This document shows, in pieces, positions 28,220 to 36,671 of a stretch of DNA of 64,000 bases. Position numbers and translations under genes: made by a program. Where the stretch lies: assembly GCA_903928445.1 (NCBI GenBank), contig CAIYRB010000029.1, forward strand, positions 50,504 through 114,503, given 5' to 3'. The notes under the pieces were generated by a model, which saw only the letters and a program-made list of their open reading frames with translations, was not told where the DNA came from and made no database searches. The stretch is from an uncultured Pseudomonadota bacterium. GTDB taxonomy: Bacteria; Bdellovibrionota_B; Oligoflexia; Oligoflexales; CAIYRB01. Each line of letters opens with the position of its first letter. Position 1 is the first letter of the stretch.

Positions 28220-29033
28220 TTGAACACACTGAATGGTTATTTCAATGGGACGGATTCTTAGTCACGGGGGGCTTGTTTGCCGTCCTAGTGCTCGTAGCCG
28301 AGTGCGGCTATCGACTGGGACGCTGGATGCGGCTCCCGGCAGGAACCAAGGCTCGATCAGATTCTCAAGCCCAGGCCATCGAGGCGGCCATGCTTTCCTT
28401 GCTTGGCCTTCTTTTAGCTTTTACCTTTTCCATGTCGGCGTCGCGCTATGAGGCGCGTAAGCAGGTCGTACTGCAAGAGGCGAATGCACTTGGCACCGCC
28501 TTTTGCGCGCGCAGCTCTTCCCCCTGCCAGCTCAGACGGCGCAGCTTCAGGACCTTCTGCGGCAGTATGTGACCACCCGTTTGGAGATTTATGCTCCACA
28601 CACATCCACGGCTACGGTAGCAGCCACGCAACAAGCCGCGTTGAGCCAAACAGCCGCCCTACAGCGCCAAATGTGGGCTTTAACTGCCGTCAACAGTCGA
28701 CAAAACCCAAACGCCGTAAGCGCATCCCTGCTGGTGACGACCCTAAATGAGGTGATCGATCTCAGCGAAACCCAGGTGACGACCTTTGCCAATCATGTTC
28801 CCGAAGATATTTTGCTGGTCCTTTTCACCTTGAGTATCATCGTCATTGCCATGGTGGCCTACTTAAATGGCCAAAGTGGCGAGGGCAAAAAGCGCTTTAC
28901 CTTAATATTGGCGGCCACGATCAGCATCGCCATCTTCCTCGTCCTAGATCTCGATCGGCCGCAAAGCGGGTTAATCCGGGTCGGTTTTGGCAGCCTGGAG
29001 CGAGTCCAGGCGATGATGAATGCCGGATCGTAA
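28216..29033 (+). pseudogene. Bestrophin-like (DUF4239-type) membrane protein split by a frameshift
   Basis: The first frame from the ATG at 28216 encodes a membrane segment (FLVTGGLFAVLVLVAEC), then EAAMLSLLGLLLAFTFSMSASRYEARKQ, shown here to residue about 75, and EANALGTAF, all family hallmarks. At 28501-28504 four T residues lead into an out-of-family tail. The rest of the family pattern resumes in another frame from 28503 (RAQLFPLPAQTAQLQDLLRQ) with two more membrane helices, ending at 29033. One extra T (TTTTT) would restore a protein of about 272 residues. It may be a real mutation, programmed -1 slippage, or a sequencing error in the T run. Confidence 0.75.
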
Positions 29034-29082
29034 ATAGTGGATAGGTTACTGACGACGCATGAGGCTACACGTCGTCCAGCCT

Positions 29083-29430
29083 CTATCCTGGTGGCCAAGT
29101 CAGACCACGTCCGCCCAAGATGTGTGCATGGATATAGTCCACCGTTTGTTGACCGTCGCGACCGTTATTTAGCACGACACGGTAGCCCTTCGCATCTAAT
29201 CCAAGCTGTGCCGCGACTTTGGCTATGCGCGTGAAAAATTCACCAACGGCCAAGGGCGCGGCATCCTGCAACGCGCTAAATCCTACCCACTTGGTCTTTG
29301 GGATGACCAGCACATGCACCGGAGCCTGCGGTTGGATGTCGCGAAAAGCCAGGACAAAGTCATCCTCATAGACAATTTGCGCCGGGATTTCTTTACTTAG
29401 TATCTTGTCAAAGATTGTGTGGTTGGACAT
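29083..29430 (-). CDS. HIT-family (HINT-like) nucleotide-binding protein
   Basis: 115 residues, the normal length for HINT-type purine nucleoside phosphoramidases. It starts with TIFDKILSKEIPAQIVYEDD and ends with the family C-terminus GGRGLTWPPG. The histidine triad reads YIHAHI instead of HxHxHxx: the first histidine is replaced by tyrosine, while the two that include the nucleophile remain. Upstream conserved elements (HVLVIPKTKW, NNGRDGQQTV) are intact. The enzyme likely hydrolyses AMP-lysine or similar phosphoramidates. It is convergent with the frameshifted gene, 50 bases away. Confidence 0.95.
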   Translation of the reverse strand: MSNHTIFDKILSKEIPAQIVYEDDFVLAFRDIQPQAPVHVLVIPKTKWVGFSALQDAAPLAVGEFFTRIAKVAAQLGLDAKGYRVVLNNGRDGQQTVDYIHAHILGGRGLTWPPG

Positions 29431-29561
29431 GGTCAGCTCGGTCTCACCGTGAAATGCGCGTGGTTAAGGGGCCTAGGGACTGTCGTCTGTGACATATATA
29501 CTTCAACCAGGCAAGTTCTAGTATGCTTGTCGCGTCTGACAGAGCTTACCCGGAGGCCACC

Positions 29562-30095
29562 TTGATCGTCATCATGCTACTACTGATCTTACTCATCTGC
29601 GGCTGGCTAGCGACGCTAATTGGCATGCCAGGCAACTGGTTGATGCTGGCTGCAATCTCAGCATTCACCTACTGGGCCTTACCCGAACACGGCGCTGGGA
29701 CTTGGGGATATACCATCAGCGCGGCCGTCCTCGCCCTTATTGGTGAAGTGGTGGAATTTGGCGCCAGTGCCGCGGGCTTGGCTAAGGGGGGTAGCAAACG
29801 CGGGGCGGCACTGGCCATGATAGGTGCGATCATCGGTAGCTTGGTAGGAGCGGCCCTGGGACTGCCTATACCGGTCATCGGCAGTGTCATAGGCATCGTC
29901 CTTTGTTCGGCTTTTGGCGCCATGCTTGGTGCGGTGCTCGGCGAGGTGTGGAAGGGCAAGAAGTTAGGCCTCAGCGTGGCGATCGGCCGGGCCGCATTCT
30001 GGGGACGCCTTATCGGTACTGGAGCTAAGCTGATCTGCAGCTCGATCATCCTGATCTTGGGGATCTCTCTGATCGTCAGTACTTGGGCTGGTTAA
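29562..30095 (+). CDS. DUF456 family membrane protein
   Basis: 177 residues from a TTG at 29562, which has GGAGG five bases upstream; an ATG at 29574 and an upstream ATG at 29523 are alternatives. Five to six hydrophobic helices are visible. The glycine-rich signature AAGLAKGGSKRGAALAMIGA and IPVIGSVIGIVLCSAFGAML match the DUF456 family, in which short glycine-zipper-like helices recur. An integral inner-membrane protein of unknown function. It stands alone, followed by the convergent exonuclease III gene. Confidence 0.85.
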   Translation: MIVIMLLLILLICGWLATLIGMPGNWLMLAAISAFTYWALPEHGAGTWGYTISAAVLALIGEVVEFGASAAGLAKGGSKRGAALAMIGAIIGSLVGAALGLPIPVIGSVIGIVLCSAFGAMLGAVLGEVWKGKKLGLSVAIGRAAFWGRLIGTGAKLICSSIILILGISLIVSTWAG

Positions 30096-30138
30096 ACCCA
30101 GCACCAGACCCATGGATCAATGCACTCGCCTCGCCTGG

Positions 30139-30915
30139 TTAGTAAGACTTCAGATCGTAGTTGATGCTGAGTGGTGCGTGATCAGAAAATCGCGTTTCTT
30201 GATAGATGCTGGCCTTGCGCACAAGATGCTTCAAGCCAGGACTTACGATTTGGTAATCGATGCGCCATCCGACATTCTTTTCATAGGCTGCACCACGATT
30301 CGACCACCAAGTATACTGATCAGGACTTTGGTTGACGACGCGAAAGGCATCCACATAGCCAAGGCGGTCAAGCAGCATATCCATCCAAGCACGTTCAAGT
30401 GGCAAAAAACCGGAATTTTTTTTATTACCACGCCAGTTTTTCAGATCGATCTCTTTGTGCGCGATATTTAAGTCGCCGGTTAGGATGAATTCTCTTTTGA
30501 CCTTGCGAAACTGCTCTAGCTTCAAGGCCATGTGATCTAACAGGTCATACTTGATAGATTGCCGCGCCGGATTACTAGACCCCGACGGGAAGTAGGCAGA
30601 GATCACCGAAAGCTTTGCATAATCAAGCTGCAGGTAACGCCCTTCGTCCTCTAGAATAGGCAGGCCCAAGGCGCACGTCACATGGTCCGGCTGACGCTTT
30701 GCATAGAGGGCGACGCCACTGTAACCCGGCTTTGCCGCGAGATTGAAATAGCTGTGATAACCGCTCATCTCGGCGGCATTGGCCGGCAGATGCTCCAGCT
30801 TCGCACGGACCTCCTGAAGACAGATAAAATCAGCGCCCTGTTCGGACAGCCAGGGCCAAAGCCCCTTGGTGGTCGCAGAGCGGATACCATTGACGTTGCA
30901 GGTGATGACTTTCAT
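30139..30915 (-). CDS. xthA: Exodeoxyribonuclease III
   Basis: 258 residues from the ATG at 30915, where the conserved N-terminus MKVITCNVNGIRSA begins; an upstream in-frame ATG adds 12 non-conserved residues. The enzyme is a Mg-dependent AP endonuclease and 3'-5' exonuclease of base-excision repair. Motifs visible: FICLQEVRA with the metal-binding glutamate, the SAYFPSG tyrosine segment, the GDLNIAH Asp-Asn pair, and the C-terminal FSDHAPLSI catalytic Asp-His. Length is typical. The gene stands alone with no evident operon partner. Confidence 0.97.
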   Translation of the reverse strand: MKVITCNVNGIRSATTKGLWPWLSEQGADFICLQEVRAKLEHLPANAAEMSGYHSYFNLAAKPGYSGVALYAKRQPDHVTCALGLPILEDEGRYLQLDYAKLSVISAYFPSGSSNPARQSIKYDLLDHMALKLEQFRKVKREFILTGDLNIAHKEIDLKNWRGNKKNSGFLPLERAWMDMLLDRLGYVDAFRVVNQSPDQYTWWSNRGAAYEKNVGWRIDYQIVSPGLKHLVRKASIYQETRFSDHAPLSINYDLKSY

Positions 30916-31054
30916 GCCTCGAATCCTCAAGATGAGCCAAGAAGCTGACACAGAAGTCTAGTTCACTGCAACGTCAATCGAAGTCGATGGCAACTGCTTG
31001 GGCTCGGCCTGAATGTGGCGGCTTTCGCCCAATAAAGACAAAACCCCGATTGCG

Positions 31055-33847
31055 CTAAATTTTGCCGATAAAGTCAAAGTCAAAAAGGATGCCCGGCGTG
31101 TGCGACTTAAAATTACCGGCCTCTCGGTACAAAACCACCAACAGGGAGAAATTCAGCGGTGACACCGCGCCCTTGCCGACTAAGTCGATCCCGATGGGTA
31201 ACCATAAGCCAACGCCCGCATCTTTATAATAACGATGTGGTCCTTCGGACTCGCCAAAATCGTAAAACAAGCGGTAGCGCGCCTGGCGCTTGAGCAAATA
31301 AAGGTCATCCGGGACCGGCAGGTATGCCGGCACCAGAACATCTGCACCGGCTGTCCAGATCTGGTCGGTACGCCCAAGCTTCGGATCATCAAAGCGCAAA
31401 CGAGCCTCGTTGACATCTTGGGGATCAAAGCGGAAATTACCACCTTTGTAGCCACCCGTACGCAGTAGGTCGCCGTAAAAGGCTCGACCACCTAGCTCAA
31501 TATACTCCGCGACCTTGCACGAGCCATCAGCCTCGACCAGGCGGCGATCGTAATTGTAGTTTGGAACGATGTAATGGACTGTCTTCTCGTATTCGAGCCT
31601 GCCCGCATAGTTACATGGTCCGTATTGATTGAGGGGTTGAACCAAGCTCCTAAAAGCCAGAGTTTGGTGGCGCGACTTGGGGTGCCCCAACACCTCGCGG
31701 TTGCGTAGCCTGAGACCGTATTCGAGGTAGGGGTCCTTGATCCAACCAAGGGTTTTGTACAGCCCGCCCTCGATGACACGTTCGTTGCGGAAGGTTAGTC
31801 CCTTATCCTGCAGCGCATCGACGACCAGGTAGGACGCGAGTTTAGGGAAATCCGTCAGATAGTAGAGCGAGTAGCCAGGTTTTTTTTGATCCGTGGCATA
31901 GGTGAGCAACCCGGTAAGACTACTATGCAGGTAGCGAAAGCCTTGTCCAACTAGCTCATAGGTGAGGGGTTCGCCAGGCAGCTTGGTCGCAAGCGGCAAC
32001 CACAGTACCGTGTAAGCATCGTCGGCAAAGGTCTTGGCGTGACCGGGGAAAAAATTCGCCCGGGGCCATGCATCGGTGTTATTGAACCTATCCCAATCCA
32101 AGATCTGATGACTTTGATCGATCTCGACACGACTGCTCGACGCGCTCGTTTGAATGCGCGCCTGCCATAGTCTCGGATCTCCAGGAAGTGGGCTTGCCGG
32201 CTCTGAGTAAGTATGACCTGCGTCGTCTGTAACCGTGACCGAAACAGGCAAGCTATAGCCGTTATTTTGTGCCAGGGTAACCGTGATCAAATGCAGGCGA
32301 TCATCTGCAAGCACCTCATCTGAGACATGCAGCAGTTCAAAATCTGGCCACTTGCTGGTAGTCCACCACTGCTGCAGGTGACTACCTGCAGCCGCAGCCC
32401 CCCCGCGGATGTTGAGGTGTTCGACCTCGCTGCGATAAAACGCGTCAAATTGCTGCGGCGTGACGTGCCTACCCTGAAATCTAGCAAAAAAACGCTGGAG
32501 AATCCCCCGCATCTGCTTTCGACCAAGACTCCAATTAATCTGGCGCAGCGCCAGGGCATGCCGGATATGACTGAGCGAATGCTGTTTCGAGAACGGTTCG
32601 AGGCTGATGCCATATTGGTCGGTCAGGGCGTTATATGGATGCAGGTAGGTTAACACCGCTGCCATGAAATCCTGGGCACCAAGATAGGTGAAAGATTGGT
32701 CTGGTGGAAGGGACTCACCTGGGCCAGGACGAAGCAGAGGGTAATACTCCGGGGTCGTCGTTAAGGCCTCGATCGTCGTAAAATCGACAAAACCACGTAG
32801 CAGCCAGAGGTCGTCCAGGTTACGAATGGTAACGGATGCACCAAACCATTGCTCGGCGATAAATGAGGTGATTTGCCACACCGTCCAATTGAGGATGTCG
32901 GTTTGCAGGGTGGTCGCTCCGACCTGACGCGGACGATTGATCGTCACCAAACCAGGCAGCGACGACTTTTCTAGATCAGAGGTTTCGAGCAAGACTAGGT
33001 GGGGAAATGGCAGTTGGCCGTACATATCGGTCGCGACGGACAACGCTGTCCTGAATGAAGGTAACGATGCCGCCAGCTCGGGATCGCGCGACAGCAGCTC
33101 AACCGTCACACCATGCAACGGGAAGGTGGTTCGGGTGAAGCCTCGCACCAAAGCAACGACTAATTTACGGCCGATCAGGTGGAGCGACATCGGACCATCC
33201 GCCTGCGCGTGGGCAGGGCTAGAGCTGATGGCTTCAACACCTAGACCGGGCGACGCGACTTGCCAAGACCCTCCGTAGCTCAGCTTAGCGCTGATATCGG
33301 CATTTGCCTCGAAGGTGAACGTCCGCGAATCATTTGGATCGCTCGGGCATGCCGCAAGCGGCTGGGGATGAAAGTCCGAAAACAGCCATTCATCGCCATC
33401 GGCGTCTGGCCAACGCGGTAGCTTTGACGCGAAAGCGACCTCTAAGCCAGACGGAGGTAGATCGCCTTTGACTAGAACGACATGAGGGCTCAAAAACTCC
33501 GTGGTGACTTTCGCCGTGTTGACGCGAAGGGAGACGAAGCCGCGACTGCGTTCTGGCTTGGAGTATTTGCGGGGCACCAGATCGAATTCGCGGATTGGGT
33601 CGAATTCATAGTCATCGTCATTGTACGGAAGGTATAAGCAGCGCAACCTGGTGCCCGGTAGATCCCGCCAACCACGTAGGGTCATGACCCCCCTGGCGGT
33701 ACCAAGGCCGTGTGCCGGATCGATGTCGAAGTGGACTGCTAGCTGATAGCTCGGCAAACCACCTGGCTGCTCCAATACAGGCTCCAAGGCGGCGCCAAGC
33801 CCATGGGCACTTGTGGCCATTAGGAGCAGCAGACAGGCCGCACTCAT
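31055..33847 (-). CDS. M1-aminopeptidase-like protein lacking zinc ligands, with probable outer-membrane barrel
   Basis: 930 residues with a short N-terminal signal sequence (ends about residue 16-19, SAHG). The first 500 residues align in style with gluzincin M1 peptidases: an N-terminal beta domain, then FIAEQWFGASV (residues about 328-338) where active enzymes have HExxHQWFG, and DLWLLRGFVDF where they have DLWLNEGFA. Both zinc histidines and the distal glutamate are gone, so peptidase activity is unlikely. The C-terminal ~290 residues alternate aromatic/polar strands (RARYRLFYDF, GILFDFDFIGKI) and end like an outer-membrane barrel. It may be a surface binding or transport protein; function unknown. 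Confidence 0.72.
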   Translation of the reverse strand: MSAACLLLLMATSAHGLGAALEPVLEQPGGLPSYQLAVHFDIDPAHGLGTARGVMTLRGWRDLPGTRLRCLYLPYNDDDYEFDPIREFDLVPRKYSKPERSRGFVSLRVNTAKVTTEFLSPHVVLVKGDLPPSGLEVAFASKLPRWPDADGDEWLFSDFHPQPLAACPSDPNDSRTFTFEANADISAKLSYGGSWQVASPGLGVEAISSSPAHAQADGPMSLHLIGRKLVVALVRGFTRTTFPLHGVTVELLSRDPELAASLPSFRTALSVATDMYGQLPFPHLVLLETSDLEKSSLPGLVTINRPRQVGATTLQTDILNWTVWQITSFIAEQWFGASVTIRNLDDLWLLRGFVDFTTIEALTTTPEYYPLLRPGPGESLPPDQSFTYLGAQDFMAAVLTYLHPYNALTDQYGISLEPFSKQHSLSHIRHALALRQINWSLGRKQMRGILQRFFARFQGRHVTPQQFDAFYRSEVEHLNIRGGAAAAGSHLQQWWTTSKWPDFELLHVSDEVLADDRLHLITVTLAQNNGYSLPVSVTVTDDAGHTYSEPASPLPGDPRLWQARIQTSASSSRVEIDQSHQILDWDRFNNTDAWPRANFFPGHAKTFADDAYTVLWLPLATKLPGEPLTYELVGQGFRYLHSSLTGLLTYATDQKKPGYSLYYLTDFPKLASYLVVDALQDKGLTFRNERVIEGGLYKTLGWIKDPYLEYGLRLRNREVLGHPKSRHQTLAFRSLVQPLNQYGPCNYAGRLEYEKTVHYIVPNYNYDRRLVEADGSCKVAEYIELGGRAFYGDLLRTGGYKGGNFRFDPQDVNEARLRFDDPKLGRTDQIWTAGADVLVPAYLPVPDDLYLLKRQARYRLFYDFGESEGPHRYYKDAGVGLWLPIGIDLVGKGAVSPLNFSLLVVLYREAGNFKSHTPGILFDFDFIGKI

Positions 33848-33948
33848 GCATCGCCGTTTGATTAATAGATAGACCAGCCATGTCTCCAGAGCAAAAAGGG
33901 AGATGGCTTAGTATCGCATAGGCCGCAAGCGAGGCCAAAAAGTCGTGG

Positions 33949-34863
33949 CTATAAAAGATTCACGATGGTGTTAAAGCCGACGACAGTGTTCTTTGCGGTC
34001 ACGGGTTGTGTGCCGTAGGGAAAGAATTTGGCAAACAAGTATAGGTAGACCCTCTCCGTCGCCGACAGGCCAAAGCCAAGCATCTGAAAGGGTTCAGGCG
34101 CATGAAATTCGCTCGCCACCTTCATGTCGCGGGTGTGGGTCTGCGTTAGGGCAGCAACGGCGCGGACGGTGAACATCTTATTAAATCGGTACTCGAGGAC
34201 TGGATCGATGTAGAATTGATATGCGATCTGCTGACTCTTGCGGTAGGTGCCCTTGTCATCGAAGGTGTTGAAATAAGCATTGAGTGTCAGGCCAAGGGTG
34301 AAGCCAGCACCAAGCTCGTAAAACGAATCGTCGAAGACCGATATACCGGCGCGGTAACCGTTGAGGTCGTGGTACTGGTGGCTGCTGTAATATTTCAATG
34401 ATAGGTCGAGGCGATTGCGGATAGGGCCGATCGAAAAAGATCGCGCAACATCGACGTACGGGTCAGAACCCCGGGTGTTTTCTGGCCCCTGAAACGGCGT
34501 CTCGGTGATGACCCCCGCACCAACACCAGCGGTGGTCACAGCGTCAAAGCGGTAGCGACCGGAAAATGTGCCCGAGGCGGTAACCACGGGCGCCGGCACA
34601 ACCTTGCCAGGATTCGGAGCGCTCTCTGACAGCGGATGGTCGAGCGACGAGCCGTTGTAGGTCGCTTGGAACTGACCGCTCCACGGCGACTTTGATCCTT
34701 CGAGGGTTTGCAACCGCTCGTTCTGCGGAATCTTCTCGGCAATGAGGGCTTCGGTGGTCGGCGTCAGCGAACTATCCTTGGCCTTAGCGGGCGCTTCTAC
34801 AAAGGCCAAAGCGCTCAAAAATACGATGAAAAACAAGGCCTTGCACAGTGGCTTGATCAGCAT
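33949..34863 (-). CDS. Outer-membrane beta-barrel protein of unknown function
   Basis: 304 residues. The signal peptide covers about residues 1-28 (hydrophobic core FFIVFLSALAFV, then EAPAKA). The mature protein shows alternating strands: FQATYNGSS, GTFSGRYRFDAVT, LDLSLKYYSS, AYQFYIDPVLEYRF, VYLYLFAKFF. The last residues, VVGFNTIVNLL, form a final strand but end in leucine rather than phenylalanine. The pattern fits a 10-12-stranded barrel. It lies 101 bases upstream of the M1-like gene on the same strand, so the two may share a transcript. No substrate can be deduced. Confidence 0.75.
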   Translation of the reverse strand: MLIKPLCKALFFIVFLSALAFVEAPAKAKDSSLTPTTEALIAEKIPQNERLQTLEGSKSPWSGQFQATYNGSSLDHPLSESAPNPGKVVPAPVVTASGTFSGRYRFDAVTTAGVGAGVITETPFQGPENTRGSDPYVDVARSFSIGPIRNRLDLSLKYYSSHQYHDLNGYRAGISVFDDSFYELGAGFTLGLTLNAYFNTFDDKGTYRKSQQIAYQFYIDPVLEYRFNKMFTVRAVAALTQTHTRDMKVASEFHAPEPFQMLGFGLSATERVYLYLFAKFFPYGTQPVTAKNTVVGFNTIVNLL

Positions 34864-35002
34864 TGAATAAACCCAGGTAAAGAGGGGGATCAGATACCGA
34901 ATGGTATCGGCCGGCTTATACGTGGGTTTTGTTTATGTGTCACGTTAAAAATAGGTTAAAATCGCCCAGGCTCGTCGAATTTGGCGCAGATGTCACCGCG
35001 GA

Positions 35003-35311
35003 TTAGGCCGTTTTCCGATGCGTCAGCAGCGACTCCGGCGGCAACCCCATCCGTTCCTCGACGCGAAATCGGTCGATGGCCGTCTGCACTTGGAACCAGA
35101 AATCAGGGGCCGTGTCTAAAGCGTACGCCAGTTTGACCGCGACCTTTGCCGTGATACGCGCCCGGTTGTTGATAATCCGGTTTATCACCATGATATCAAC
35201 GCCGATATGATCCGCTAGCTGCTTCTGAGTAATTTGCAGTGGCGAGAGGAATTGATCCTTCAAAATCTGCCCAGGGGACATCGGCCGACTAGCGGGCAGG
35301 GTTCTCAACAT
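35003..35311 (-). CDS. higA: HigA-type antitoxin, apparently without a toxin
   Basis: 102 residues from the ATG at 35311; a longer frame to 35455 adds a cysteine/arginine-rich stretch without family similarity. The family pattern is clear: RPMSPGQILKDQFL, the helix-turn-helix ITQKQLADHIGVDIMVINRI, INNRARITAKVAVKLAYAL, and the closing TAPDFWFQVQTAID. HigA antitoxins bind DNA and neutralise the HigB mRNA interferase encoded just upstream. I see no HigB-like frame in the 490 bases upstream, so this is either a solitary regulator or the survivor of a decayed module. Confidence 0.88.
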   Translation of the reverse strand: MLRTLPASRPMSPGQILKDQFLSPLQITQKQLADHIGVDIMVINRIINNRARITAKVAVKLAYALDTAPDFWFQVQTAIDRFRVEERMGLPPESLLTHRKTA

Positions 35312-35525
35312 CGGGTTACCTCGCCTCTTCCCTTGCGGTTTCGCACCATGTGCTGAGCGGACAGCTCGCATGCCACAGCAATGGCACCCTCTACCCCCAT
35401 TTTTTATGGTAAGGCCAGGAAGCTGCCACTTCCTATGATAGCCGATCGTCAACATGAAGCATACACAGCCGCAGCTACCTGCTGTCTCAACCGTGCAAGT
35501 AAGAGTGCTGCGTCGTAGCTCCGGG

Positions 35526-35723
35526 CTATATTGGCACAGCGTGAGCCTTATCTGCCCGCTTTCTAGTACGAGCCTTGTCCTTTTTGTTGAGGCTCATCGC
35601 CACAGCGCCCCGGCGCTTTTTGATCGCGCCGCCGCGCCCTGTGGCGGCCTTCTTCGTGCCATCACCCTGCCAACGCGCTAGGAGCCCTTGCATCCACGCG
35701 ATCGCCGATTCTTTCATATCCAT
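35526..35723 (-). CDS. Possible small basic protein
   Basis: 65 residues, start MDMKESAIAWMQGLLARW, then a run rich in Lys, Arg and Ala (KKAATGRGGAIKKRRGA) ending in HAVPI. The composition suggests nucleic-acid binding. GGGGG lies 7-11 bases upstream of the ATG. It occupies an otherwise empty 489-base gap between higA and the hemerythrin gene. No known domain is recognised; the gene may be spurious. Tandem GCGACAA units occur in the gap near 35780-35795. Confidence 0.4.
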   Translation of the reverse strand: MDMKESAIAWMQGLLARWQGDGTKKAATGRGGAIKKRRGAVAMSLNKKDKARTRKRADKAHAVPI

Positions 35724-35800
35724 CTGCTACCCCCAACGGTGCCATCATGATGGCAAAATGTGACAGATTGCCTATTCCAAGCGACAAGCGACAAGCGCAC

Positions 35801-36469
35801 TCACGGGACGCGGCGGCGGCCAGCACTGCCAGGGCCAAGGTTTCGCGCTTTACCTTCAGCGCCCGCTCGCGGCTTCGCTAGGGGCTTTGAGCCAGGGCTA
35901 ACTTTGGCGCTGCCCCCTGCCGCCGTACGTTTGCTCGCGGCGACACGTTTGGCCGGGAGCTTCACCGCAATGGGGGCACTGCTGAAGCGATCAAATGCCT
36001 GCTCTAGCTGAACTCCGAGTTCGATCATGCGGTCGTCGCCGAGGGCATGCTGCACCGCGGGAAAGTACTGGCTTTCTTCGGCCTTGAAATGCTGCTCGAG
36101 CAGCTCGCTGAATACCGCCATCTTGGCCGCAAAGGTCTCATCGGCCGTGCTGATGTCGCGCAATTTGGCGATGATCGCTTTAACCATCGCATGCTCCTCC
36201 AGCGCCTTGAGGGTCAGAGCTTTATTGACCGATTTTGCTGCCGGATAAAAGACCTCTTCTTCGACCTTGGAGTGGCTCTCAACTAGGTGCAGCAGCTGAG
36301 TAAGGAGCTTGACTCGGCTTTGCCCGGACCCGGGCTCTTTGACTTTGAGGCAAAGCTCCTCGATGTCGCGATGCTGCAGCGCCAGTAGATCCGCCGCACC
36401 CTTGGCCGTAAAGGCACCGTGGATCAGGTTTTCAACCTTGGCCGTCAAATGTTCGAAGGTAGTTGTCAT
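35801..36469 (-). CDS. Hemerythrin-like (HHE) domain protein with basic tail
   Basis: 222 residues from the ATG at 36469, preceded by GGAGGG; a longer frame to 36580 lacks a site. A four-helix HHE cation-binding region spans about residues 20-150: LALQHRDIEELC, ESHSKVEEEVFYPA, LEEHAMVK and LLEQHFKAEESQYFPA supply histidines and glutamates for a di-iron site. Such proteins bind oxygen or NO-related species or act in iron-cluster repair. The last 60 residues are rich in Lys, Ala and Pro, probably disordered, and could contact nucleic acid. Divergent from uppP. Confidence 0.85.
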   Translation of the reverse strand: MTTTFEHLTAKVENLIHGAFTAKGAADLLALQHRDIEELCLKVKEPGSGQSRVKLLTQLLHLVESHSKVEEEVFYPAAKSVNKALTLKALEEHAMVKAIIAKLRDISTADETFAAKMAVFSELLEQHFKAEESQYFPAVQHALGDDRMIELGVQLEQAFDRFSSAPIAVKLPAKRVAASKRTAAGGSAKVSPGSKPLAKPRAGAEGKARNLGPGSAGRRRVP

Positions 36470-36671
36470 CACTAGGCCCTCCAATTGGGAATGAGTTACT
36501 TGGAAACAGAACAAAGCACATTTCATGCCAATGCGGCCTGTCCCACTGCGCAAAAGTAGCGGCTGAGCTTTTACTGGCAAAACATTGGTCGCGAGGTAAC
36601 ATCATTGCTTACACCAATGGTCGGCGCAGGCGCCGTTTTGCCAGTCCTCTTCCGTATCCACGAGGGTCTTC

